The notes beneath the pieces are model-generated. The model ran no database searches. It saw only the letters and a list, made by a program, of their open reading frames with translations, and was not told the origin of the DNA. Positions 8,964-19,203 of a stretch of DNA of 64,000 nt are shown in pieces. The number at the start of each line of letters is the position of its first letter. Position 1 is the first letter of the stretch. The DNA lies in the NCBI GenBank assembly GCA_030374735.1, contig JASCIV010000005.1:41933-105932 (forward strand). Direction: 5' to 3'. Origin of the DNA: Gracilaria caudata (lineage: Eukaryota; Rhodophyta; Florideophyceae; Gracilariales; Gracilariaceae). Made by a program: the position numbers and the translations under genes.

Positions 8964-10757
8964 TCGTAACGATCAGCGGTGTTCAGCGCACTGCCCCTGC
9001 GAGTTAGGTGTCCCATGTACACGCTCTGCAGAGCTTTTATGTCGCTTCTCAGTCTCGAGGTTGCATCCGAGTTGTGAGCAACATGGTCAGATCTTTGCCC
9101 GTTCACTTCGGGCGTTGCGCTCCGAGCTTTTGACTGAAGAGTCCACGGCCTACGACTTTCGGACACTTGAGGGATCTGTCTTCAACGGTAGTTGAGCAAT
9201 CTATTCTCCTCACTGTGCTGGACAGGTCTTAGAAGCCATTGGCCCTGCTTGGTACTGTACTTGAGCGTTTGGATAGCCGTCGGTCGAGATACGAATTGGG
9301 AACTCCTGCATTCTACCCTCTGCGGCCTGTGTGCCCAGTTGGAAGTTCAACTGTGCACATGCTCTGTTCAACTCCTGAACAGAGTACAGTGCAGACCCTT
9401 TGAAGAATCCACTGTGCACTCGGCATTGAGCAAATTGCGGTCATCCGCTACACTACTGTCTCGTCCCATTCGATAGAATCACCGACCTCAGCTACGGAGG
9501 CTGACACATGTGGGTCGATTAGCAAATCCTCTCGTCTTCCCAGCTACACAGTGAAATATGATATTGACGACACCACGGTTTGAGATACACCGTAGCTTCT
9601 CTTCTTGTTCCCCTATTCCAATCCCTACTATGAATCCCGAGCACAAACCAAGGTATATGATTATCCTCAACAATCAAAACCATGTTCCTCCTGTTAAGCC
9701 TCCGGAACGTGACAAACAAATACAGTGACTTAAGTGCCTTTTTGTATCTGTCAAACGGATTCATACAAAGAAATCGCTACTCGATATTCCACAAGTCTCT
9801 GTAATCTCCCCCTTACAATTCTCAGATGAATGAGTCGGCGGGCCTTTCTAAAAGAATTTTCCAAAGGAACTCACGATAAAACTCACTGAGAAGCTCAAAT
9901 CTGTCGTTTTATCAGCCTAGAACACGGTACCAACAGTGCAGGAACTGCCCCCGACGAAAATTGTGAGGCTAGATGGTTCACGATCAACACCCGCTAGGTA
10001 TCTTTCATGCACCTCAAATTACGTGTCATGGATATTGGATGCTCCCTCTCTCTACGAAACGAGCGAGCAGGTAGACCTTCAACAGAGGCTAAAGAAACTG
10101 AGGAAGGGGCCCTGTGAAGACTGTCGTTCTTTTTCCGTATCACGGTCTGTAGTCTTCTATTGCGGCACTGTAGAACACACGCTCATTAAAGCGGTTCCGT
10201 CTCTTTAAATCGAACTAGACCTGACTGAGTGGGTGAGTATTGTCCTAAAGCCCCTTCTTCGTTTCGCGAGCAAATACTTACCTACCGAAGAACTGTTGGA
10301 AGGTAAACCATTCAGTTCAAACTCAATATGCTATTTCGAACAGCACCTGGCGCAGGAAGGAAGACCAAGAGCAAGCCCATCGCTCAGCGCCGCTTAGCGG
10401 CACTGAGCCGGATCAACGCTGCCGCATGCGGAATCGTGGACCCTTTTAAGTTCCCTCGTGCACTTGACGGCGCAATGCGAAGTAGAACACATTACAAGGG
10501 TATTCTTGTCGAGAACAGAAGGAAAGCTTCCCGTACTGAGGTACATTGTACCCTGGACTCGTGGGTTCTGTCTTGTAAGTTATCTTGTTTACAACCCGTC
10601 ACGGGCAACTTGAACACCTATGACATTTCTTCAAGTTACTATCTCCCCTTTTCTGAAGTGTTGAGATAGTGTTGTCCAACTTATCGACCAACTGTGTCTG
10701 CACGTTTAGCGACTGTACTCTGAATAGTGTTTTCTTCGTGATTCTCTCCAACAATTC
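8964..10757. other. Intergenic, no supported gene
   Basis: A 1.8-kb spacer between the convergent LSD1-like and pentad-repeat genes. Several frames of 60-113 codons exist on both strands, for example 10328-10669 (+), but none has a recognisable motif. A 9-bp perfect inverted repeat with a 5-nt loop lies at 9362-9384. Confidence 0.5.
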
Positions 10758-13700
10758 CTACACTTTGAACTCACCAGCGTGTGTCAACGTGCTCTTCATG
10801 TCGGCGCTTCCGAAATTCGTAACCGACGATGAAAAGCTACGGTACAGGGGATTGGAGTTCCTTTCGGGAACTCGCTTCATGTGGTCAATCATGTCGCCGT
10901 TATGTTCCGAAGGCCGTTGAGCAAGTCGAGTGTCAAGCGAGTAAGACTGTTCATCCTTACTAATGTTGCTATGCTGAAGACCCTCACCACTTCTCTGCAC
11001 GTTAACGTTTTTTTGTACCAGCATAGATTGTTGGGGGCCTTGCGGCAGAGGATATTGCTGCGGTAGGCTTTGACGGGGAACATGCGGTTCTTTCTGGTTA
11101 ATCGAAGCTCGCAATGGTGGTCGGTCCATGATCACAGGGTCATCTCGTTCATCCACATTTCGCTCCGGGGAATCGGAGATGTTTTGATTTTCCTTAACGT
11201 GGGGCTCTTCGTACTTATTATCCTGAAGTCCAACAGACGGTTGACCAGGTAGAGGAGCAACCTGAGGTCGAAGATTTTGAGCACCATCCACGGAGATGTG
11301 ACTAGTGCCAAGAGCGGATTGTGATTCGACAAGTCCTTTCTGGGGGCCCTGGGCGGCTACAGGCATTTCACCTTGAGGAACAGTTGGTTGATGGGGTTGC
11401 GGCTCCATGTACTGTTTTTGAATTGGAGAAATACTTGACGCATGCCCAGTGCGTTGCGCAGGTTGTAACTCATTACCATGATAATATTGCTTCTGCACGT
11501 TTTGTGGGGCGGCATTCTGCACAGGAGCGATTCGTTGAACAGGACGAAGTTCTCCAAACTGTTGGTGCTGCGGGTCACCACTTGATAAAGGTGTTGATCG
11601 TTGGACGGGTTTCGATGCACTGTATTGTTGTTCAACGTTTTGAGGTGCAACATTTGTCGACGAAACAGATAGTGGAGCGGATTTCTCTGCAACATGGATC
11701 TGCTGTGGTTGAGCGAAAACTGTGTTTGACTGCCTCATGTTGATCGAAGCGTCCAACGGCGATAAGATGCTATTCTTTTGATCCCCTTGAGGATCACGAG
11801 TGTGGAAGTCATCGTTGTTCTCGTCATAAGTCTTTTCCTCTCTTCCTCTTCCATCACCGGCCTCGTTTTGCCCAAAGTTCTCATTACGTCCCACACCACC
11901 TGCCTGGGCATCACCTTCTTCTCCATGATTGTCCAGGGCACCATTACCTTGTCTAATTCTGGCATCAAAGGCTTCCTCTCTTCTATTACGGATCTGATCA
12001 TCTAGAACATGTGCATCACGGGCCTGTTGTTCATCCTCTCGCCTATTATCAATCTGATGTTCAGAGGCGTTTCTGTCACCAAGTGCGGCATTTTCTGAAC
12101 GTCCGCCAGTGCCGTGTTCATCATTAGCTCTTGCGTTATCGGCACTCGCATCATCAGCGTTCGTGACTTCGGCGTTTGCGATAGTAGCGGTGACATCACT
12201 AGCGGTCCTTCTATCAGCGTTTGTGTTACTATCGGTGGCATGATCTGCGATCGTTCCATTACCGTCTGGGTTATCTGTATTGGCGTCATCAGCGTTGGCG
12301 TCATTAGCAGTGGCGCTGTCAGCGTTGAAGCCATCAGCTTTGGCGTCGACAGCGTCAGCGTTTTCAGCGTCAGAGTCATTAGCATTACCGTCATTAGCAT
12401 TGGCGTCATCAGCATTGGCGTCATCAACATTGGCGTCATCAGCTTTAGCAGCATTAGTTTCACCAGCTTGAGCGTCACCAGCTTGAGCGTCACCAGCCTG
12501 AGCGTCGCCAGCATTAGCGTCACTAGCATTAGCGTCATCACCATTAGAGTCACCAAGGTTAGCGTCATCCGCATTAGAGTCATCGGCATTGGCGTCATCA
12601 GCATTATTGTCATCAGTATTAGCGTCATCAGCATTGACGTCTTTAGCATCATCGTCTTTTGCATCAGCGTCACGAGCATCAGCGTCATCAGCATCAGCGT
12701 CATCGGCATCAGCGTCATCAGCATCAGCGTCATCAGCATTAGCGTCATCAGCATTAGCGTCACCAGCATTAGCGTCACCAGCATTAGCGTCACCAGCATT
12801 AGCGTCACCAGCATTAGCGTCACCAGCATTAGCGTCATCAGCATTGGCGTCTTTAGCATCAGCGTCGTTAGCCTCAGCGTCACCATCATTGGTGCCATCG
12901 TCATTGGTGCTATCGTCATTGGCGCCATCGTCATTGGTGCTATCGTCATTGGTGCCATCGTCATTGGCGCCATCGTCATTGGTGCTATCGTCATTGGTGC
13001 CATCGTCATTGGCGCCATCGGCATTGGCGCCATCAGCGTTAGCATCGTTAGCTTTGGCGGCGTCGGCGTTAGCGTCACCAGCTGAAGCGTCATCAGCACT
13101 GGATTCACCATCGTTACTGTCTTCATGGTTCACACCATCAGCGTTCCCATCATGAATTCGAGCGTCTTGAGTGACTGTTGTCTTAGAAGCTGCGTCACCA
13201 ACGAGATTATCGGCAGCCTGGGCCTCATTGTCCTGTGCACCGTGTTGTTGCGCATCTCCGTCGAGTGTATGACCTGTTTTTAGGTGAGGGTGAGCACCCC
13301 CCAACACTTCATCAGCACGGAGGGTCTCTTTCTGAGCATCCATATTGCGCAAAACGTCGGTAGGCAGTTGCTGCTCGGGATCAGACTCTGCGAAACGATG
13401 AGACGGCGGCTGTTGCAAATCATCAGCCTCATGATGAAGAGAAGGTTTTAGAGTTTGTGCATCCTCTCCTCCTAGGATGGGATGATCTAGATGGTTCGAG
13501 GATTGATGCGAATCATGCATAATCACATTCTGATCATGAAAGATGGAATGCCTGCCACGACGATCACGCAAGGAAGCGATACGGGAAGCACGTGACGATT
13601 GTAAATGAGAATGATCAGTAGATTCTAAATGCGGAGCCTTCGGAAGCGGGACACGAACTGGACTGTTATCATGGTCATGTGCTCCGTCGTTCGCAAAAGA

Positions 13701-13919
13701 GGCCTCATCATCAATGGGTACGCCGCCATGAATAACAACCTGGTGCGGTTGAAACAGCCTGAAACTTGGTTTCAACAAGACAAACGCGGACAAGAACACC
13801 AAGAGGAAAGCGATACGAACGTAAGCAACACGCGATCGAGGCCGATAAGCGCGAAAGCGCTTGCCGGTCACGGAGGTACGTTGCATCGCTCGCTGTTGCG
13901 TATTTTGTCGATGAAGCAT
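10758..13919 (-). CDS. Type II membrane protein with acidic Asn/Asp/Ala pentad repeats
   Basis: A 1053-residue protein starting at ATG 13919 and ending at TAG 10758-10760. The N-terminus is basic, followed by one hydrophobic segment at ~31-50 (VRIAFLLVFLSAFVLL): a signal anchor placing the rest in the lumen or outside. A polar linker leads to a very acidic low-complexity block of roughly 60 five-residue units (ANAGD, ANADD, NDDGT, NDDST), encoded by 15-bp DNA repeats. The C-terminal third is rich in Gln, Pro and His (QNVEQQY, PLPQGPQQS). I recognise no catalytic domain. A cation-binding secretory or wall protein is possible, but that is inference. Copy number probably varies between individuals. 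Long frames on the other strand and in another frame across the repeat are artefacts of the 15-bp period. Confidence 0.65.
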   Translation of the reverse strand: MLHRQNTQQRAMQRTSVTGKRFRAYRPRSRVAYVRIAFLLVFLSAFVLLKPSFRLFQPHQVVIHGGVPIDDEASFANDGAHDHDNSPVRVPLPKAPHLESTDHSHLQSSRASRIASLRDRRGRHSIFHDQNVIMHDSHQSSNHLDHPILGGEDAQTLKPSLHHEADDLQQPPSHRFAESDPEQQLPTDVLRNMDAQKETLRADEVLGGAHPHLKTGHTLDGDAQQHGAQDNEAQAADNLVGDAASKTTVTQDARIHDGNADGVNHEDSNDGESSADDASAGDANADAAKANDANADGANADGANDDGTNDDSTNDDGANDDGTNDDSTNDDGANDDSTNDDGTNDGDAEANDADAKDANADDANAGDANAGDANAGDANAGDANAGDANADDANADDADADDADADDADADDADARDADAKDDDAKDVNADDANTDDNNADDANADDSNADDANLGDSNGDDANASDANAGDAQAGDAQAGDAQAGETNAAKADDANVDDANADDANANDGNANDSDAENADAVDAKADGFNADSATANDANADDANTDNPDGNGTIADHATDSNTNADRRTASDVTATIANAEVTNADDASADNARANDEHGTGGRSENAALGDRNASEHQIDNRREDEQQARDAHVLDDQIRNRREEAFDARIRQGNGALDNHGEEGDAQAGGVGRNENFGQNEAGDGRGREEKTYDENNDDFHTRDPQGDQKNSILSPLDASINMRQSNTVFAQPQQIHVAEKSAPLSVSSTNVAPQNVEQQYSASKPVQRSTPLSSGDPQHQQFGELRPVQRIAPVQNAAPQNVQKQYYHGNELQPAQRTGHASSISPIQKQYMEPQPHQPTVPQGEMPVAAQGPQKGLVESQSALGTSHISVDGAQNLRPQVAPLPGQPSVGLQDNKYEEPHVKENQNISDSPERNVDERDDPVIMDRPPLRASINQKEPHVPRQSLPQQYPLPQGPQQSMLVQKNVNVQRSGEGLQHSNISKDEQSYSLDTRLAQRPSEHNGDMIDHMKRVPERNSNPLYRSFSSSVTNFGSADMKSTLTHAGEFKV
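12115..13085 (-). repeat. 15-bp coding minisatellite
   Basis: Imperfect tandem array within the membrane-protein gene. On the plus strand the unit gcattagcgtcacca is repeated five times without a mismatch at 12751-12825. A second block at ~12892-13015 repeats tcattggtgccatcg with ordered ggtgcc/ggtgct/ggcgcc variants. Every unit is 15 bp, so gain or loss of units keeps the reading frame. Confidence 0.85.
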
Positions 13920-14352
13920 GATAGCGAATCTATCATGACGATGGGAGCCGAATAGAGGTGGCGGTAGACCGGAGTTTTGTACGGTGGATTAGTGTGATTT
14001 GTGGACGGATTGCGTGGCAAGTGGCACTGGGCCGATCGGAGAAGGAAAGGGGAGAGGTGGTTTTGAGGTTTGGTGCTGGTGGGGCGCATTGCAGCGGTTT
14101 ACAGGGCACGCGCCGGCAACAGTGCTGGACACGCTTATGAGTGGATGAGGTGTGGAAGAGGTGCGGTACGCAACAAGATTAGCAAGCACAAGACGCTTTC
14201 CAGTTTTTGCGCGTGGCGCGTGCGGGTAAGGATTTAAGCACAAAGCGGCTTGTAGCTGACAAACAACAAGCGCTCTTTTTTACAGACTAATGTACTTGAC
14301 CAATACAGGAAGGGGTGAATGAATGGGCGCTAGCATGAAAAGAGGACCAGAG
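13920..14352. other. Intergenic, 5' region of the repeat-protein gene
   Basis: About 430 bp between the start of the membrane-protein gene and the stop of the Alba gene. It carries only short frames. Immediately upstream of ATG 13919 an out-of-frame ATG opens a ~22-codon frame overlapping the main start. Confidence 0.4.
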
Positions 14353-14961
14353 TCACGACGTTTGTGAGGAGGGGTTGGCTTGATGTGAGTTAGGTGGGGT
14401 CGGGGAGGAGGCGCGAGGGTTGGTGTCTCCCGCGTCATCGGCAGGAGAGTGTGAGTGGTTGTTAGTGAAGTTATCGTCGTGTGGTTGCTCGATGCGAGTG
14501 AGCCATATCTGGATCTTTGCCTTCGGGTTGGACGAATGTCCCTTTGTCGGTTGTACCAACGACGTTCGAATCTCTGTCATCACAACATAAACAAACACAA
14601 ACACAGAATGGTCAGAACACCGGCGCATGCGAACGTGTGAAGGCGGGCAGCAGACGCTTTCATCGCACGTACCATCAATGGTTGCAATGCTTTCTTCGCG
14701 TAGGAGTTCAGCGATTGTAACAACGTTGACGACGGCCAACCCCAGACCACTCAACTCGATTCGCGTATCGGAATGCAGAAACTTCTTCGCCAGAGAGACG
14801 AAGAAATGGACTGGGCGTTTCTCACGCGATACCTGAATGCGTCGGCATGTGCTTCCGTTCTGTTGGTGAGCCGCTTGTTGTTTGATTTGAACGACCTGAT
14901 GAGGATCGTTCTCCGGCACGGCATCGACAACAGCGGTGTCGACAGAGGCGGAAGGTGTCAT
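14353..14961 (-). CDS. Alba-domain DNA/RNA-binding protein (two exons)
   Basis: Exon 1 is 14673-14961 and exon 2 is 14353-14573; the joined product is 169 residues. An upstream extension of the frame begins with GTG and is discarded in favour of ATG 14961. The Alba fold covers about residues 40-130: CRRIQVSREKRP, FFVSLAKKFL, IELSGLGLAVVNVVTIAELL, then IRTSLVQPTKG and the last strand KAKIQIWLTR. This order closely follows plant Alba proteins, which bind RNA or chromatin. The tail is Ser/Pro/Asn-rich and disordered. Reading straight through the intron would insert 33 residues rich in Cys and Val between two core strands, which breaks the fold; that is the main evidence for splicing. Confidence 0.8.
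   Translation of the reverse strand: MTPSASVDTAVVDAVPENDPHQVVQIKQQAAHQQNGSTCRRIQVSREKRPVHFFVSLAKKFLHSDTRIELSGLGLAVVNVVTIAELLREESIATIDGTCDESVCCPPSHVRMRRCSDHSVFVFVYVVMTEIRTSLVQPTKGHSSNPKAKIQIWLTRIEQPHDDNFTNNHSHSPADDAGDTNPRASSPTPPNSHQANPSSQTS
14574..14672 (-). other. Spliceosomal intron of the Alba gene (99 nt)
   Basis: On the minus strand the intron begins GTACGT and ends TGATGACAG. Its length is 99 nt, a multiple of three without an in-frame stop, so retention would not truncate the protein. Removing it restores the continuous Alba core between IATID and IRTSLVQ. Confidence 0.75.
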
Positions 14962-15367
14962 CTCGCAGCAACAAAAACAACAAAAATGGGAGCAACAGCA
15001 AACAAACAAGACGCGGCTGGCGGGCTCAGTGTTGCGACGAGGATGGCGGCCGCACACGGAACGAAGCGGCCTTAAGAACGATGCAGCGCGAGTTGTAGTA
15101 TGGCGCGCGGAGGCCAGCGCGGGCGCGTTCAGTGTCGGTAACCTTTACGCGTGGCGCTTGCTGCTTGCATTCACTTTTTGTGGCACGCTGGCTTACACAG
15201 CTGCGCGCCGCGTGACGTGTCGCGTGAGCGTCGCGCGAGGAACGACCAATGGGCTGCCACTGTCTCCGACACATGTGCCGCGCCTCTCGGTCCTGGCAGA
15301 GTCTCTGCCCTGGCAGCCACAGTAGTGGTTTAAGTAGCCGACGAAGAACTCCCAGCGGTCAGTCCCA

Positions 15368-15439
15368 GGGTTCGTAGCTCAGTGGTAGAGCAATCGACTG
15401 CAGATCGATAGGTCGCGTGTTCGACTCACGCCGGGCCCT
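15368..15439 (+). tRNA. tRNA-Cys (GCA)
   Basis: A complete 72-nt cloverleaf. The acceptor stem GGGTTCG pairs with CGGGCCC (two G-U pairs), the D arm is GCTC-loop-GAGC, the anticodon stem CGA/TCG encloses CTGCAGA with anticodon GCA, and the T arm GCGTG/CACGC encloses TTCGACT. The discriminator base is T, as in cysteine tRNAs. There is no intron. Confidence 0.95.
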
Positions 15440-15447
15440 ATCCCCAA

Positions 15448-15454
15448 TTTTTTT
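15448..15454 (+). terminator. RNA polymerase III terminator
   Basis: A run of seven T starting nine bases after the tRNA-Cys, the usual pol III stop signal. Confidence 0.8.
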
Positions 15455-15538
15455 GAACTCCCCACCTTCCTTTCTTGCGCCGGGCGCAAACAGCCTCATG
15501 CTCTGCTTTTTGCCCTTCACCACGGCTCGTTTGTCTTC

Positions 15539-16993
15539 CTAAAATCCCCCGAAGGCTGGAAGCTGCAGCCCGCCGGCAACCCGGCCAAACCCTCGTCCGC
15601 CGCTATTGTCCGTCCCAGTCACACCGCCTCCGCCGCCCGTTGAACGCGTTCGATCCGGACGTCCCAAAGAGCCCAATGGCAGCGCCATTCCCACGTCACC
15701 GCCGCTCACAACGCTGCTCGGCTCCACCTCGCTCGGCTCGTCCTCACTCGCACTCACCGGCACTGTAGGAAGCTGCACGCTGTTGAAGTTCACAATTTCG
15801 TCCTCGAAGTCGGCCATGTTAATATGTTCATCGCTATCAAATATCGTTCCTGCAACGTCTTCTAGATTCATGTTCATCTGTTCTACGAAAGGTGCCCATG
15901 AGCCGCCCCTAAGCGGCAAAACAGGCGCGTAAACTCGCTCGTTACTTCCTGGGATTGGAGGTCGTTGTAAACCGTCCACGGGCGCTTCTGTTTCTGGTTC
16001 AGAGTTCATATCTTCGATTTCCATATCTGCTTCGTCGTCTTCATCGTCGTCTTGGTCCACCTCGCTGCTATCTACGCCTGTCGTCAATGAAGTTACTGGT
16101 AACATGTCTGTACTTAATTGACGCTCTGTCTTGTTTTGGTCCCCCTTCCTCTTCCTTTTTCTTGTCCAGGCGCGAATGTACTTGATTTTGTAGACCGCAG
16201 GCAATGTGTCCTTAGACGGCAGACCGAACCAAAACGGCATTGTCTCAACATCAAACTTCATAGGAAACGCTTGTTTCCAATTGTAGTTACGGTCTTTTCG
16301 AATCGCACGCCCATTGAAAGTCCATGTGATATACCTCTTGCTCCAGTCCAGCCCGTATGTGTTGAACTTGGAGCGTAGCTTTTTGCTGTGTGTGTAATAA
16401 GTCGGTTTGTCAATTTCATTCTCACCCGGGTTAATTCCTTTCCTCTTGTTGCGAAACACGTGCAGATTCATGTTGATACGCTTGCGAAAGTCTACTCCAT
16501 CGTTTACTGCACCCCCACCGATTTCGTACACATCAATTTCAGTCCACAGTTTGGGCGTATCAAGAGAACCCCAGAAGGACGACGACAATCTCGAATTTGA
16601 TGGCTTGGCTCGCACTTCAAAGTATCCAAACCTTGCCTTCTTTCGTGTTTGTACGAACGCCGTGGTGTAGTTTCCATATCCTTCTGGCGCATCTTCAAAC
16701 GGTTTGTCATTTTTCTCATATCGACCGCGTAACCTTAGCTCTCCTTTTCGTTGCTTAACGTTTTTGGTTGCAAATAATCCGGGCTGTCTCCCTTTCCACC
16801 TGGGGTTGATGTCGTGCCATTTGTCAAGGTCGAATCTCCGACCTCTGAATTCATCTGTGAAGTCTTCCTTGGGTATAAATCTGAATTTCTTGAACAAATT
16901 GTCCTTCAGCAGTGGTTTCTTGCACTCTGCAATCGTTATTAGGAGCGTTAGCAGCGCGAGGGAGAATTTTAGAAGCTTGTTCATGTTCTTCAT
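15539..16993 (-). CDS. Secreted GH16-family glycoside hydrolase
   Basis: A 484-residue protein starting at ATG 16993; a second in-frame ATG follows at 16984. Residues 1-24 form a signal peptide (LLKFSLALLTLLITIAEC). The GH16 beta-jelly-roll spans ~40-285: DEFRGRRFDLDKW, FGYFEVRAK, WTEIDVYEIGG, GLDWSKRYITWTFNG and MPFWFGLP. The catalytic signature is ExDxxE, with Glu152 (nucleophile), Asp154 and Glu157 (acid/base). Red algal GH16 proteins are related to carrageenases, agarases and porphyranases and are thought to remodel the sulfated galactan wall; the exact substrate is unknown. After ~285 comes a basic KRKRK stretch, an acidic linker with no fold and a Gly-rich tail. Its 3' end faces the tRNA-Cys. 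Confidence 0.88.
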   Translation of the reverse strand: MKNMNKLLKFSLALLTLLITIAECKKPLLKDNLFKKFRFIPKEDFTDEFRGRRFDLDKWHDINPRWKGRQPGLFATKNVKQRKGELRLRGRYEKNDKPFEDAPEGYGNYTTAFVQTRKKARFGYFEVRAKPSNSRLSSSFWGSLDTPKLWTEIDVYEIGGGAVNDGVDFRKRINMNLHVFRNKRKGINPGENEIDKPTYYTHSKKLRSKFNTYGLDWSKRYITWTFNGRAIRKDRNYNWKQAFPMKFDVETMPFWFGLPSKDTLPAVYKIKYIRAWTRKRKRKGDQNKTERQLSTDMLPVTSLTTGVDSSEVDQDDDEDDEADMEIEDMNSEPETEAPVDGLQRPPIPGSNERVYAPVLPLRGGSWAPFVEQMNMNLEDVAGTIFDSDEHINMADFEDEIVNFNSVQLPTVPVSASEDEPSEVEPSSVVSGGDVGMALPLGSLGRPDRTRSTGGGGGVTGTDNSGGRGFGRVAGGLQLPAFGGF

Positions 16994-19203
16994 GGTTGAG
17001 GGATTGTTGCGGCTCGTTAGAAATCAAGAGCCTCTTGTCACCAAGATTGGTGACTTGAGGAAGAACGGAAAGTTCGGTACTCCGCTGGCTGTTTTGCAAT
17101 TTCTATTAAGTCCCAACCCCGAAAGTGTCATGGGTAGCGGAGGCGTATTCGGGCCCTAAGCTGCCATACGTGAGAGATGTTGTTGCAGGTCTTTCGCGCA
17201 ACTGACCTAGTCGTTGCTCACGTAGAGTCGCCAAAGTCATTGAATATCATTTAGTGGAGGAATGCTCTTTGTGCTCATTTACACTGGTTGTTGGTAAGGC
17301 CACAAGAATGGCCCTTGCCTGCACCCAAAATGTCATTGTTCAAAACATAACTTAGTGCGGTGTAACAAAAACACACGCAATTGTGCCTGGGCCTCCGCGT
17401 GATTGTCTGTTATTACACTGGCTTGTTTCCAAGGCATGTAGACGTTCGAAGTCCGTCGCACTGGGCAACGAAATGGCCCCAGTTTGAAGGTCTCCTTTTA
17501 TCTTCATCGCTCCACGTGATAAATCTGGAAAGGCATATAACTTTTCTCATCTGAATGTGAGTACCTACCTTCGTAGAACTGGAGGCTCTTTCCCTTGGTT
17601 GGTGAGCTAAGTTCTTTAGTACTACTGATTCTGGACTGATAGGAGTGTTGTAGAAAAGAACTTATTATTCAATCAATCTCGAAACTAGGTCCTAGGTCCT
17701 AGGAGAAACTCATGGAACGAACCACTCTTCATCAGGACTACAGCAGGAGTGTACATTAGTATAATGTATCGCTCTTTCCAAGTACAAAGAAGTAACGATG
17801 GCTTTAGCTTATGCGGACAATTGTCTCGACAGGCGTCTTTGATGCACAACTGAATTATAGCTGACGTGCTGTACCACTGTACATGATTGCTTGAACTTGT
17901 CTTGTGTCGTGAACGGAAGTTTGGCTGTCGTCGACTAAAGGCAATGAAATAATAGTGAAAACTGCACAGCATAAAAGAGCAGAAGCATAACGTTAAATTC
18001 TTTATAATGAGTGCGGTTGAACGGAAGCTTGAAGTGTAGTCTGATGTGACGTAGAGGTATTCTGACATTCCTGTCTTCCATTTTCGGCTTGAACGATGAG
18101 GGATTTAATTTTGTCGTTACACCGATCGCGACAGTAGTGAGCACCTAACTCCTGCGTACTGGCGAGCCGTATCTGTTTAAGGGTGTTCAGTTTGGCCCCC
18201 CGCCCTGGAACAATCTCTGTTTTCACTAATGCGAGCTACGGTTCTATGTTCAAAAACGAATTCGTCACATTGAAGTCCTTCTTCTTTCTTCTTCTGATTT
18301 CTGAGGTAAACTTCTAACCGCCTAACATTTTCATACCGTTGTTGGGCCCGCTCTGCATTCAGTTCGCGGTTGCCAATGTTCCTTCTCGAAGCTTGGCCTG
18401 GCAAGAAATCGTAAGTGTCCTCTCAACCGATAGTGCTGCAAGAAAAAGCTGTCTAGAATCTGGAACACGGCGTTCCTCGTTCTAGATAGCTTTGTTCCGA
18501 ACACCTGCAAAACCACGCAATGGACAATGTTGGCCGCGGACTACGGACCATCCAAAGACGTTGAACGTGCCGAGAACGGATGAAGAGCGCTCAAAAACAG
18601 ATCTTTCCCGTTCGTAGACTGTAGGATGGTTAATCATTTTGATTCAATGAATAAGTACGACCCTGTCGACCAGGGTCCAATCTTGGCGATCGAAAGAACG
18701 AAAGGGTACGTGCATCTCGCCTTCTCGCGGTGTGCCTGTCTTCGATCTAACTGCTGATCGAAGCGAAATGAGATGGCAAACGGATCTCCAACGGAGGCCA
18801 AGGACAAGGAAAATGTCGAAATCAACATAAAGAAGAAAGAACGAAGAACGAAAATCCCTGGCCTACATCAAAATGTACGACTATGTCTAAGGCCCACAGA
18901 TATTCAAGTTGAAGATGGTTCGAATTCCGAGATAAAATGCTAGTGCTTTCGACATTACCAGAACATATGGCTGAACTAACAAATGCAGCTCAGAATGCAT
19001 GAAGCCTTCACTAATCAGAAAACGTTGGAGGTATCATGCGCATTGTGATACCGGAAGAAAGGTTCCTCGTATGCTTTATTTTTTTCCACTCTTTCACCGC
19101 ACTGGCATGCAAGCGATCACCCGCCGCGCCTCTCAAACAACCTATCATCGCGTGTACCCAGTTGCAAATCTCTATACATCATCACAATCAAAACAACGCA
19201 CTC
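16994..19203. other. Intergenic, no supported gene
   Basis: A 2.2-kb AT-richer spacer. All frames are short and unlike proteins I know. The minus-strand frame 18177-18404 is charged and helical (ERAQQRYENVRRLEVYL) and could be a transposon remnant. An imperfect inverted repeat lies at 18448-18490. GAA-rich tracts occur near 18280 and 18828. Confidence 0.5.

Noticed and set aside
10328..10669. 113-codon plus frame in the LSD1/pentad-protein spacer
   Set aside because: No domain, no targeting signal and no supporting context; such lengths are expected by chance here.
12114..13155. Long plus-strand frames and a second minus-strand frame rich in Met-Leu-Thr across the minisatellite
   Set aside because: The 15-bp period keeps several frames open at once. 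Only the frame continuous with the signal anchor and the Gln/Pro-rich C-terminus has non-repetitive coding sequence on both sides.
18177..18404. 75-codon minus frame with a helical, charged sequence as a gene or retrotransposon end
   Set aside because: It vaguely resembles the C-terminus of the LINE copies (NVRRLEVYLR) but lacks the Cys/His motif and has no alignable DNA; insufficient evidence.
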